A stretch of 13,386 bases of DNA from DAIMZM01 sp036733985 (lineage in GTDB: Bacteria; Bacillota; Dehalobacteriia; UBA4068), in contig DAIMZM010000066.1 of the NCBI GenBank assembly GCA_036733985.1, positions 1-13,386 of the forward strand, given 5' to 3'. The notes beneath the pieces were generated by a model, which did no database searches, was not told the origin of the DNA, and was given only the letters and a program-made list of their open reading frames with translations. Both the position numbers and the translations under genes were made by a program. Positions 1 through 6,609 of the stretch are shown one piece after another (within the stretch, counting starts at the first letter, position 1; every line of letters begins with the position of its first letter).

Positions 1-636
1 AACAACGCCGCTTCCGGCTTTCTGCATCAGGCCCGTACCATTGCCCGGCGGGGCGAGCGGCGGATGGTGGCGATTGACGACGGCCTGCCGGTCCGGCCCC
101 AGCTGTTCGCCTATGTGAACCGCCTTTCCGACCTCCTGTATATGCTGGCCCGGGAAGAAGAATTTGTCCAGAACCTGTTTGAGCGGGTCAAAAAAACCCT
201 GGAAAACAGTCAGGGAGGTCTGGTTATGAACGGAAACGGTAAACCCCTCTGCGAGATCGCCGACCAATTGATTGCCGCCGGCCTGACCAAAGCCAAGGAA
301 ATGAATGTGGCCATGGTCCTGGCCGTGGTGGATGAAGGCGGCAACCTGGCGGCTTATCGGCGGATGCCGGGTTCCCTGCTGGCTGCCATTGACATCGCCC
401 AAGGCAAGGCCTTTACCGCCGCCGCCCTGAAGATGCCCACGGCGGAGCTGGCAAAAGCCGTGCAGCCCGGCGCCGCCTTATACGGCCTGGCGGCTGCCAA
501 TCCGGGGAAAATCATCCCCTTTGGCGGCGGCTATCCCCTCTATTGCCAGGGGGCGCTGATCGGCGGCTTCGGCGTCAGCGGCGGCACGGTGGCAGAGGAT
601 ATTGCCTGCGCCGAATACGCGCTGGCCAGCCTGTAG
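1..636 (+). CDS. pduO: PduO-type cob(I)alamin adenosyltransferase, C-terminal part, fused to GlcG/HbpS (DUF336) domain; 5'-truncated
   Basis: The reading frame is open from base 1, so the gene begins upstream; 211 residues are visible. The first ~65 residues are the end of a PduO-type ATP:corrinoid adenosyltransferase: the arginine-rich helix ARTIARRGERR and the YVNRLSDLLYMLAR motif are both there. This family converts cob(I)alamin to adenosylcobalamin, the cofactor of diol/glycerol dehydratase. From about codon 76 to the end is a GlcG/HbpS-like domain (VVDEGGNLAAYRR, GGYPL, GGFGVSGG), a fold reported to bind haem or cobalamin in relatives. The two-domain layout matches enterobacterial PduO. 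pduP follows 31 bases later. One oddity is a strong Shine-Dalgarno and ATG inside the gene, exactly at the domain boundary (see the separate entry). Family is confident; the C-terminal ligand is inferred. Confidence 0.9.
   Translation, partial: NNAASGFLHQARTIARRGERRMVAIDDGLPVRPQLFAYVNRLSDLLYMLAREEEFVQNLFERVKKTLENSQGGLVMNGNGKPLCEIADQLIAAGLTKAKEMNVAMVLAVVDEGGNLAAYRRMPGSLLAAIDIAQGKAFTAAALKMPTAELAKAVQPGAALYGLAAANPGKIIPFGGGYPLYCQGALIGGFGVSGGTVAEDIACAEYALASL
212..228 (+). promoter_or_regulatory. Internal ribosome binding site plus in-frame ATG inside pduO
   Basis: AGGGAGGT (212-219) is followed by six bases and an ATG at 226 in the pduO frame. The start would give a protein of about 136 residues holding just the GlcG/HbpS domain. 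The spacing and strength equal those of true starts nearby, so separate translation of the C-terminal domain is plausible. This is inferred from sequence only. Confidence 0.5.
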
Positions 637-667
637 CATATTGACGGTAAGTTTGGAGGACATAGCC

Positions 668-2065
668 ATGAACGACGCGCAATTAAGACAACTGATCAGA
701 GAAAAGGTGCAACAGGCTTTGACGGAAGGGGCCCCGCCCCCCGCCACCGGCGCTGGCAGAGGGATTTTCCAGGATATGAACGAAGCGGTGGAAGCTGCCG
801 CGGCGGCCCAGCGCCGGTATTTGCGGGAGCCCCTGGAGACCCGCCGCAACATCGTGGCAGCCATACGCGGCGGTATACGTCCCCTGGTGCCGGAGATGTC
901 CCAACGGGCTGTGGCGGAAAGCGGCATGGGCCGGGTCGACCACCGCATCCTGAAAAACAATCTGGTTCTGGAAAAAACCCCCGGCGTGGAGGATTTGCAA
1001 TGCGCGGCCTGGTCCGGCGATCATGGCCTTTCCCTGGTGGAGCTCTCCCCTTTCGGCGTAATCGGCGCCATCACCCCGGTGACCAATCCCACGGAAACCA
1101 TCCTGAACAATTGCATCGGCATGCTGGCGGCCGGCAATGCCGTAGTCTTTTCGCCCCATCCCGCGGCGGTGAAAACCTCTATCTGGCTGGTGGAGAAACT
1201 GAACGAGGTTATCATCCAAGCAGCCGGCATCGCCAACCTGGTGGTCACCATGGACCGGGCGGATATGGCGGCGGTGGCCGCGATGATGAAACATCCCAAG
1301 ATCAATCTGCTGGTGGCCACCGGCGGGCCGGAAATCGTCAAAACCGTGCTTTCCAGCGGTAAAAAGGCCATTGGCGCCGGGGCGGGCAATCCTCCGGTGA
1401 TCGTGGACGAGACCGCGGATATCATCAAAGCAGCCCAGGACATTGTGGCCGGCAGCAGCTTTGACAACAATCTGCCCTGCATTGCCGAGAAAGAGGTTTT
1501 CGTCTGCGAGCAAGTGGCGGATTACTTGCTGTTCTGCATGCAAAAGCATCAGGCGCTGCAGATCAAGGACGGGAATGATATTGAAAAGATCCGCCAAACC
1601 GTTATGCTGGATCATCAGACCATCAACAAAAAGTTCGTGGGCAAGAACGCCTCTTATATCCTGGATCAGGCCGGTATTCCTTATGAGGGCGACCCGGTGC
1701 TGATTTTCATGGAAGTGCCCAACAGCCATCCTTTTGTCCAAACCGAGCTGATGATGCCCATCCTGGGAGTGGTGCGCTGCGTCAATTTTGGGGAAGCTCT
1801 GGAGCGGGCCATCTTAGCCGAGGGCGGTTGCCGCCATACCGCCCAGATGCACTCCAAGAATGTGGACCGCCTGACCGAGGCGGCCCGGCTGCTGCAAACC
1901 ACGATTTTCGTGAAGAACGGGCCTTCCTATAACGGCATCGGCTACGGCGGCGAGGGCTATACCTGCTTTACCATTGCCGGGCCCACCGGCGAAGGCCTGA
2001 CCAGTGCCAAAGATTTCTGCCGGGTACGCCGCTGTGTGCTCTCCGGCGGCTTCTATATCCGCTAA
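668..2065 (+). CDS. pduP: CoA-acylating propionaldehyde dehydrogenase with N-terminal encapsulation peptide
   Basis: The 465-residue product is an aldehyde dehydrogenase superfamily enzyme that oxidises propionaldehyde (or 3-hydroxypropionaldehyde) with NAD+ and CoA to the acyl-CoA inside the BMC. The catalytic cysteine is Cys271 in SFDNNLPCIAEK; cofactor-binding stretches such as GAGAGNPP and FVKNGPSYNGIGYGGEG are intact. SPFGVIG, TNPTETI and NLPCIAEK resemble PduP more than EutE. Residues 1-19 (MNDAQLRQLIREKVQQALT) form a short amphipathic helix followed by a Pro/Ala/Gly-rich linker, the typical signal targeting PduP into the shell. I chose the ATG at 668 over one 66 bases upstream because GGAGGA (655-660) sits just before it, the length equals the family's usual ~462-467 residues, and the upstream start would overlap pduO. 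Confidence 0.95.
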   Translation: MNDAQLRQLIREKVQQALTEGAPPPATGAGRGIFQDMNEAVEAAAAAQRRYLREPLETRRNIVAAIRGGIRPLVPEMSQRAVAESGMGRVDHRILKNNLVLEKTPGVEDLQCAAWSGDHGLSLVELSPFGVIGAITPVTNPTETILNNCIGMLAAGNAVVFSPHPAAVKTSIWLVEKLNEVIIQAAGIANLVVTMDRADMAAVAAMMKHPKINLLVATGGPEIVKTVLSSGKKAIGAGAGNPPVIVDETADIIKAAQDIVAGSSFDNNLPCIAEKEVFVCEQVADYLLFCMQKHQALQIKDGNDIEKIRQTVMLDHQTINKKFVGKNASYILDQAGIPYEGDPVLIFMEVPNSHPFVQTELMMPILGVVRCVNFGEALERAILAEGGCRHTAQMHSKNVDRLTEAARLLQTTIFVKNGPSYNGIGYGGEGYTCFTIAGPTGEGLTSAKDFCRVRRCVLSGGFYIR

Positions 2066-2077
2066 GGTGGTGGCTTT

Positions 2078-3397
2078 ATGACTCTGCTGGAACAAATTCA
2101 GAGCGCCGGGGTGGTGGGCGCAGGGGGCGCCGGCTTCCCTACCCAAATCAAACTGGACGCGGATCCCGATACCCTGATCGTCAACGGGGCGGAATGCGAG
2201 CCCTTGCTCCGGGTGGATCAGCAGCTGATGGCTGCCTATGCCCCCAGGCTGGCCGCGGCCCTGGAGGAGTTGCGCCGGGAAACCGGGGCCAAGCGGGGGG
2301 TATTTGCCCTGAAGGCTAAATACCGGGAGGCCCTGGCCAAGCTTACAGAGGCCCTGCGCCCCTACCCGCATCTGGACCTGTTTGAGCTGGATAATTTTTA
2401 CCCTGCCGGGGATGAACAGCTGACGGTTTACGAGGTCACCGGACGCATCATGCCGGAAGGATCCATCCCCATCGCCGTGGGGGTGGTGGTGCTGAATGTG
2501 GAAACGCTGCTGAATATCAGCTACGCCGCCGAAGGCTTGCCGGTGACCCATAAATACCTGACCGTCACCGGCGAGGTGGCCAGCCCCCGCACCCTCCGGG
2601 TACCCTTGGGCATCACTTACCAAGAAGCGATCAGCCTGGCCGGGGGCGCCACCGTGGCGGATCCGGCGCTGATCGACGGCGGGCCGATGATGGGCGGCGT
2701 CACCCAAGACCTGGATCAGCCGGTGACCAAGACCACCAAGGGCCTGATCGTGCTGGCCCAGGACCATTACTGGATCCGCCAGAAGAATAAATCCATCGAG
2801 GCGATGCTCCGGGAAGCCAAGACCTGCTGCTGCCACTGCATGCTCTGCACCGAGGTCTGTCCCCGCCATCTGCTGGGCCACGGCCTTTCCCCGGATAAGC
2901 TGATGCGCCTCTGCTCTTACGGCAGCATGGCCACGAAAGACGAGGATATCACCTCCGCCTTTCTCTGCTCTGAATGCGGCGCTTGCGTGATCGGCTGCGT
3001 TATGGAATTGCAGCCCTTTAAGCTGAACCAGGCGCTGAAGCAAAGGCTCTCGGCGGCGGGGATCAAAAATCCCCATCACCAACAGCCGGCGGCCATTCCC
3101 CCTTTCCGGGAAAACAAAAAAATGTCCATCCACACCATTCTCAGCCGCACCGGCCTTACCGCCTACGACGTGCCCGCGCCGCTGCATGAGGAAGACTATG
3201 CCCCCAGCCGGGTCACTCTGCCTTTAAAACAGCATATCGGCGCGGCCAGCGTGCCGATGGTGGCGACAGGCGACCGGGTGCGGGCCGGCCAGCGCATTGC
3301 CAGACCGGCGGACAAAGGCCCCGGCACGAATTACCATGCCAGCATCAGCGGCACGGTGGCCCGGGTGGACTGCCAGGCGATCGTCATCAACAGTTAA
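2078..3397 (+). CDS. pduS: PduS-type Fe-S corrinoid reductase, RnfC-like
   Basis: The 439-residue product resembles PduS, a flavoprotein that reduces cob(III)/cob(II)alamin so PduO can adenosylate it. The N-terminal GAGGAGFPT (about 14-22) and NGAECEP (36-42) motifs are those of RnfC/NuoF-like NADH/FMN-binding proteins. Two [4Fe-4S] motifs follow: C251-x2-C254-x2-C257-x3-C261-P and C297-x2-C300-x2-C303-x3-C307. Residues ~375-435 form the barrel-sandwich segment ending the family (LPLKQHIGA, GDRVRAGQRIA). The start ATG has AAGGTGG overlapping the pduP stop codon, which suggests translational coupling. In Salmonella pduQ lies between pduP and pduS; here only 12 bases separate them. Confidence 0.93.
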   Translation: MTLLEQIQSAGVVGAGGAGFPTQIKLDADPDTLIVNGAECEPLLRVDQQLMAAYAPRLAAALEELRRETGAKRGVFALKAKYREALAKLTEALRPYPHLDLFELDNFYPAGDEQLTVYEVTGRIMPEGSIPIAVGVVVLNVETLLNISYAAEGLPVTHKYLTVTGEVASPRTLRVPLGITYQEAISLAGGATVADPALIDGGPMMGGVTQDLDQPVTKTTKGLIVLAQDHYWIRQKNKSIEAMLREAKTCCCHCMLCTEVCPRHLLGHGLSPDKLMRLCSYGSMATKDEDITSAFLCSECGACVIGCVMELQPFKLNQALKQRLSAAGIKNPHHQQPAAIPPFRENKKMSIHTILSRTGLTAYDVPAPLHEEDYAPSRVTLPLKQHIGAASVPMVATGDRVRAGQRIARPADKGPGTNYHASISGTVARVDCQAIVINS

Positions 3398-3412
3398 CAG
3401 GGGGTATTGACT

Positions 3413-3967
3413 ATGGTTGTAAAAAGTTGTATTGGCCTGGTGGAATTTAAAACCGTTCCCGTGGCGGTGCTGGCCGTGGACGCGATGCTTAAGGCGGCCA
3501 ATGTGGCCTTGGCCTTTGCCGCGCCGGTCTGCCCCGGCAAATATGTGGCCATCGTGGCAGGGGATGTTTCCGCGGTAAAAACCTCGGTGGACGCGGCGGT
3601 GGCGGAGGGCGGCGCATATTGCCTCTCCTCCCAGGTGCTGACCAATATCCACCCCGATGTGCTGCCCGCCCTGTCCGGCGTGGCCGGCGATACCCCCATC
3701 CGCGCCTTGGGCCTGCTGGAATCCATGTCCGCCATCACCGCAGTACGGGCGGCGGACGTGGCGGCCAAAGCCGCCAATGTGAAATTGCTGGACGTGCGCC
3801 TGGCCCGGGGCCTGGGGGGAAAGAGCTTCATCACTGTGACCGGGGAGATCAGCAGTGTGAAAACCGCCATTCAAGCCTGTGAGCAGCAATTGGCCGAGCA
3901 GGGGGATATCGTCAGCACCGCCGTGGTTTCCCAGCCCCATCCCCAATTGCGGGACGCCATCTTATAA
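3413..3967 (+). CDS. pduT: PduT-type trimeric shell protein with two BMC domains and Fe-S cysteine
   Basis: The 184-residue product is a tandem BMC-domain (BMC-T) shell protein, the same length as Salmonella PduT. BMC domain 1 covers roughly residues 5-80 and domain 2 roughly 97-184; both carry the DAMLKAANV / AADVAAKAANV helix. Cys40 in PVCPGKYV matches the cysteine that in characterised PduT holds a [4Fe-4S] cluster at the trimer pore. A possible role is electron or cluster exchange across the shell with PduS, encoded immediately upstream. I chose the ATG at 3413 over the TTG at 3407: AGGGGGT (3399-3405) is seven bases before it, and the resulting length is exactly that of the family. Confidence 0.93.
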   Translation: MVVKSCIGLVEFKTVPVAVLAVDAMLKAANVALAFAAPVCPGKYVAIVAGDVSAVKTSVDAAVAEGGAYCLSSQVLTNIHPDVLPALSGVAGDTPIRALGLLESMSAITAVRAADVAAKAANVKLLDVRLARGLGGKSFITVTGEISSVKTAIQACEQQLAEQGDIVSTAVVSQPHPQLRDAIL

Positions 3968-3972
3968 AAACT

Positions 3973-4014
3973 GACGATAACTATCATCTGATAGACGATC
4001 AGCGTCATCTGATA
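3973..4014 (+). repeat. Two-copy 21-bp tandem repeat upstream of first pduU
   Basis: Copies at 3973-3993 and 3994-4014 share GACGAT at their start and TCATCTGATA at their end, 16 of 21 bases identical. Each contains a short dyad (TATCA-TC-TGATA in the first, ATCAG-N6-CTGAT in the second). The 21-base unit is a whole number of codons and is open in the frame of the downstream gene, encoding DDNYHLI then DDQRHLI. It fills most of the 59-base gap between pduT and pduU. Confidence 0.8.
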
Positions 4015-4026
4015 AAGGAAGCTGCC

Positions 4027-4386
4027 ATGGACAATCAGCTGAAACGCATCATCCAGGAAACCGTACCCGGCAAACAATGCACCCTGGCCCATATCATTGC
4101 CCGGCCTAACCAGGTGCTTTACCAGAAGCTGGGGCTGAACCCCAATATCGATACCAAAAGCGCCGGGGCCATCGGCATCATGACCTTGACCCCTGGGGAA
4201 ATGGCGATCATTGCCGGGGATTTGGCTACCAAGGCCTCGGATATCGAGATCGGCTTCATCGACCGCTTCAGCGGCACCCTGATTATCCTGGGCACCATTT
4301 CCCAAGTGGATTCCGCCTTTCGCGCCGTGCTGGATTATGCCCGGGATGTGCTTGATTTCACCGTGACCAATATCACCAAGGCTTAA
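4027..4386 (+). CDS. pduU: PduU/EutS-type circularly permuted BMC shell protein
   Basis: This 119-residue protein has the permuted BMC fold. An N-terminal barrel strand leads into VPGKQCTLAHIIA (13-25), then GAIGIMTLTPGE, AIIAGDLATKASDIEIGF and IDRFSGTLIILG, all hallmark segments of PduU and EutS. Such proteins form hexameric shell tiles whose pore is capped by a six-stranded barrel, and PduU has been linked to binding PduV. The central motifs look at least as close to EutS as to PduU, so the symbol reflects context. The start is supported by AAAGGAA (4014-4020) six bases before the ATG. A tandem repeat directly upstream reads through in frame (separate entry). A second paralogue follows 12 bases downstream. 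Confidence 0.92.
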   Translation: MDNQLKRIIQETVPGKQCTLAHIIARPNQVLYQKLGLNPNIDTKSAGAIGIMTLTPGEMAIIAGDLATKASDIEIGFIDRFSGTLIILGTISQVDSAFRAVLDYARDVLDFTVTNITKA

Positions 4387-4398
4387 GGCGGAGGCGCT

Positions 4399-4845
4399 AT
4401 GGACGGCAAAAACAGCGGGACTATACCCTGGGCCTGGCGGCAAAACCTGCCGGCGGTGGGGGCCGGTTATGCGGCGGCGGCGGATCTCGCCAACCTGCCG
4501 GAACGCTCGGCGGCGGTTTATGTGCCGGGCAGGCAGATCACCCTGGCCCATATCATTGCCGCGCCCAAGCCCATCATTTATGAGAAGCTTTCCCTTGCGC
4601 CGGACATGGCCCGGTTGGGGGAATGGGCCATCGGCATCCTGAAGTTCACCCCTTGGGAGACCTCTTTTGTGGCGGCGGACCTGGCGGCCGACGCGGCAGC
4701 CATCCAAATCGGCTTCGTGGACCGCTTTGTGGGCTGTCTGGTGATCACCGGCTGCCTGGCCAATGTGGAAATCGCCCTGGAGGCGGTCATCGCCTACTGC
4801 CGGGACACCCTGCATTATGCGGTGCCCGCCCTGACCCGCAGCTGA
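4399..4845 (+). CDS. Second PduU/EutS-like permuted BMC shell protein with N-terminal extension
   Basis: The 148-residue product is a paralogue of the gene just upstream. VPGRQITLAHIIA (42-54), WAIGILKFTPWE, ADLAADAAAIQIGF and VDRFVGCLVITG align segment by segment, at roughly half identity by eye. It differs by about 29 extra N-terminal residues, rich in Ala and including PWAWRQNLP and AAAADLANLP, placed before the strand that builds the pore-capping barrel in PduU. Two Thr-like positions near the core (GTLIILGT in the first copy) are Cys here (GCLVITGC). GGCGGAGG (4387-4394) precedes the ATG. It probably forms a distinct hexameric tile, or mixes with its neighbour; the extension's function is unknown. 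Confidence 0.88.
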   Translation: MDGKNSGTIPWAWRQNLPAVGAGYAAAADLANLPERSAAVYVPGRQITLAHIIAAPKPIIYEKLSLAPDMARLGEWAIGILKFTPWETSFVAADLAADAAAIQIGFVDRFVGCLVITGCLANVEIALEAVIAYCRDTLHYAVPALTRS

Positions 4846-4855
4846 AGGGCGGGCC

Positions 4856-5317
4856 ATGATGGAACCGGCTGAACAAGAAAAGCGCTTCCAACGGGTGATG
4901 TTCCTGGGCCGTTCCCAATGCGGAAAAACCACGCTGATCCAGGCCCTGCGGCAAGAAGCGCTGCACTATCAGAAAACCCAAGCCATCGGCTATCACAGCC
5001 AGCTGTTGGATACGCCCGGGGAATATACCCAGGTGGCCAATTTAGCCCGGGCGCTGGCCATCTTCTCTTACGAGGTAGATATCGTGGCCATGGTGGCGGC
5101 TGCCAATGAGGATTATTGCCTCTACGCCCCCAATATTGTACCCCATATCAACCGGGAGGTCATCGGCGTCGTCACCAAAATCGATATTCCCGGCTCCTGG
5201 CCGGAGACGGCGGAAGCCTGGCTGAAGAATTCCGGCTGCAAAAAGATATTCCCTGTCAGCAGCTATACCGGCGCCGGTATCGCGGAACTGCGGGACTATC
5301 TGCTTAAATACAAGTGA
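4856..5317 (+). CDS. pduV: PduV/EutP-type small GTPase-like protein
   Basis: The 153-residue P-loop protein has G1 as GRSQCGKT (18-25), G3 as DTPGEY (52-57), G4 as TKID (107-110) and a G5-like SS near PVSSYTG. T41-Q42-A43 in KTQAIGY matches the switch I segment of EutP/PduV. These proteins lie in propanediol and ethanolamine BMC operons; PduV has been reported to localise to compartments through the PduU N-terminal region, and its enzymatic role is unsettled. Its position directly after two PduU-type genes fits that partnership. ATGs at 4856 and 4859 are adjacent and in frame and the ribosome binding site is weak, so either is possible. An extra ~12 residues precede the usual EutP start. Confidence 0.88.
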   Translation: MMEPAEQEKRFQRVMFLGRSQCGKTTLIQALRQEALHYQKTQAIGYHSQLLDTPGEYTQVANLARALAIFSYEVDIVAMVAAANEDYCLYAPNIVPHINREVIGVVTKIDIPGSWPETAEAWLKNSGCKKIFPVSSYTGAGIAELRDYLLKYK

Positions 5318-5340
5318 GCTTCTCACTTTTCACTCTGGAG

Positions 5341-5348
5341 AAAGGAGG
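5341..5348 (+). other. Orphan Shine-Dalgarno in pduV-gldA gap
   Basis: AAAGGAGG stands at 5341-5348 with no ATG, GTG or TTG at a usable distance: the bases 5-12 positions downstream read ACGCCACAAT. A GTG lies further on at 5374, too far for normal initiation. It may be a relic of a lost gene or of a mutated start, or be chance. The rest of the 99-base gap holds no clear promoter or terminator. Confidence 0.35.
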
Positions 5349-5416
5349 AAACGCCACAATCCATCTGCAGCAGGTGATCAACACTGTATATACAAATGAA
5401 AGGGAGGTCAAGCAAC

Positions 5417-6532
5417 ATGAAGAGTATTATTTTCCCCGGAAAGTTCCTGGTAGGACGAGGTATTCTGGCAGAGCTGCCCAAGTATTGCGCATCTTTGGGC
5501 CAGAAACCCCTGGTGGTCGCGTCCAAATCCAATATGGAGCGGGCCAAACAGCAGATCGGTGAGGTTGCCGTTTACGAAATGTTCGGCGGCGAATGCACCC
5601 ATGCGGAGATCCTTCGCCTGGTCCGGATCGGCAAGGAAAACGGCTGCGACTATGTGGTGGGCATTGGCGGGGGCAAACTGCTGGACGCGGCCAAATCTGT
5701 GGCCATGACCCCCATTAACCAGCCGGAGCATGAATCCATGAACTGCGGCGTGGCCATCGTGCCGACCATTGCCGCCACGGACGCCCCCTGCTCGGCGCTG
5801 ACCGTCGCCTATACGGAAGAGCATGTTTTCGCTTCCTATGACTGGCTGCCCCATAACCCTGATTTCGTGCTGGTGGATTCGGATATCATTGCCACAGCCC
5901 CGGCCCGCTTCCTGGTTTCCGGCATGGGCGACGCCCTGGCCACCTATTTTGAAGCCCGGGCCATCCACCTGGCGGACGCCGGCACCTGCGCGGTCTGCGC
6001 CCTGGGCAAACAGACCTGGACCGCGCTGAACCTGGCAAAGCTCTGCTATGAAACCCTGCTCTCCGACGGCCTCAAGGCCAAACTGGCCTGCGAAGCCGGG
6101 GTGGTCACCGATTCCCTGGAACGGATCATCGAAGCCAACAACCTGCTCTCCGGCATCGGCTTTGAGTCCGGCGGTTTGGCGGCGTCCCATGCTATACATA
6201 ATGGCCTGACCGTCCTGGAAGCCACCCATGCTTATTATCATGGCGAGAAAGTGGCCTACGGCGTGCTGACCCAGCTGGTGATGGAAAACCGGCCCCTGGA
6301 TGAGCTTGAGGAAGTCATCGGGTTCTGCCATAGCGTGGGCCTGCCCACCACCCTGGCGGATATCGGCCTGGGCGACGCCAGTGACGAAGACCTGATGCGG
6401 GTAGCGGAAGCTGCCGCCGCGCCTGGCGAAACCATACATGGCGAACCCTTTGGCGAAGTCACCCCCTATATGGTTTTCGCCGCCCTGAAAACCGCGGACG
6501 GACTGGGCCGCACCTATAAGAAATGTAAATAG
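5417..6532 (+). CDS. gldA: GldA-type glycerol dehydrogenase (iron-type alcohol dehydrogenase family)
   Basis: The 371-residue product matches glycerol dehydrogenases (~367 residues), which oxidise glycerol to dihydroxyacetone with NAD+. The Rossmann motif GIGGGKLLDAAK is clear. Zinc ligands are in place: Asp172 in GMGDALATYFEAR, His258 in ASHAIHNGLT and His275 in YYHGEKVAYG. AGGGAGGT (5401-5408) lies eight bases before the ATG at 5417, preferred over an ATG 21 bases upstream that precedes this site. It is preceded by a 99-base gap, the longest inside the operon, holding an orphan ribosome binding site. No encapsulation peptide is visible. Its presence here suggests glycerol as substrate, or that it substitutes for the absent PduQ as redox partner; GldA acting on other diols or aldehydes is inference. 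Confidence 0.92.
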   Translation: MKSIIFPGKFLVGRGILAELPKYCASLGQKPLVVASKSNMERAKQQIGEVAVYEMFGGECTHAEILRLVRIGKENGCDYVVGIGGGKLLDAAKSVAMTPINQPEHESMNCGVAIVPTIAATDAPCSALTVAYTEEHVFASYDWLPHNPDFVLVDSDIIATAPARFLVSGMGDALATYFEARAIHLADAGTCAVCALGKQTWTALNLAKLCYETLLSDGLKAKLACEAGVVTDSLERIIEANNLLSGIGFESGGLAASHAIHNGLTVLEATHAYYHGEKVAYGVLTQLVMENRPLDELEEVIGFCHSVGLPTTLADIGLGDASDEDLMRVAEAAAAPGETIHGEPFGEVTPYMVFAALKTADGLGRTYKKCK

Positions 6533-6553
6533 CACCCGTCAGGGATTGATCAA

Positions 6554-6580
6554 GCGGGAAGGGCTTTCCGCCCCTCCCGC
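6554..6580 (+). terminator. Hairpin between gldA and DUF1097 gene (weak terminator or processing site)
   Basis: GCGGGAAGGGC (6554-6564) pairs with GCCCCTCCCGC (6570-6580), 10 of 11 pairs, around a TTTCC loop. It is GC-rich like a terminator stem, but only AGCTTTATATT follows, so the U-tract is poor. Partial termination or mRNA stabilisation would lower expression of the downstream membrane gene relative to the operon. Confidence 0.5.
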
Positions 6581-6609
6581 AGCTTTATATTAAAGGAGGC
6601 ATTATTATA

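Noticed and set aside
1814..3187. 457-codon open frame on the minus strand opposite pduP/pduS
   Set aside because: It is a mirror of GC-rich coding sequence: the product is His/Gly/Arg-rich, has no recognisable family, and overlaps two certain genes. Other long antisense frames (683-1741, 3871-4932, 5408-6535) fail for the same reason.
4399..4845. Second pduU copy as a pseudogene or assembly duplication
   Set aside because: The frame is intact, has its own ribosome binding site and differs from the first copy at about half its residues while keeping the key fold motifs, so it is an old, functional paralogue.
5314..5562. Possible small protein starting at the orphan ribosome binding site between pduV and gldA
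   Set aside because: The frame begins before the site, overlaps gldA by about 145 bases and has no start codon at a suitable distance.
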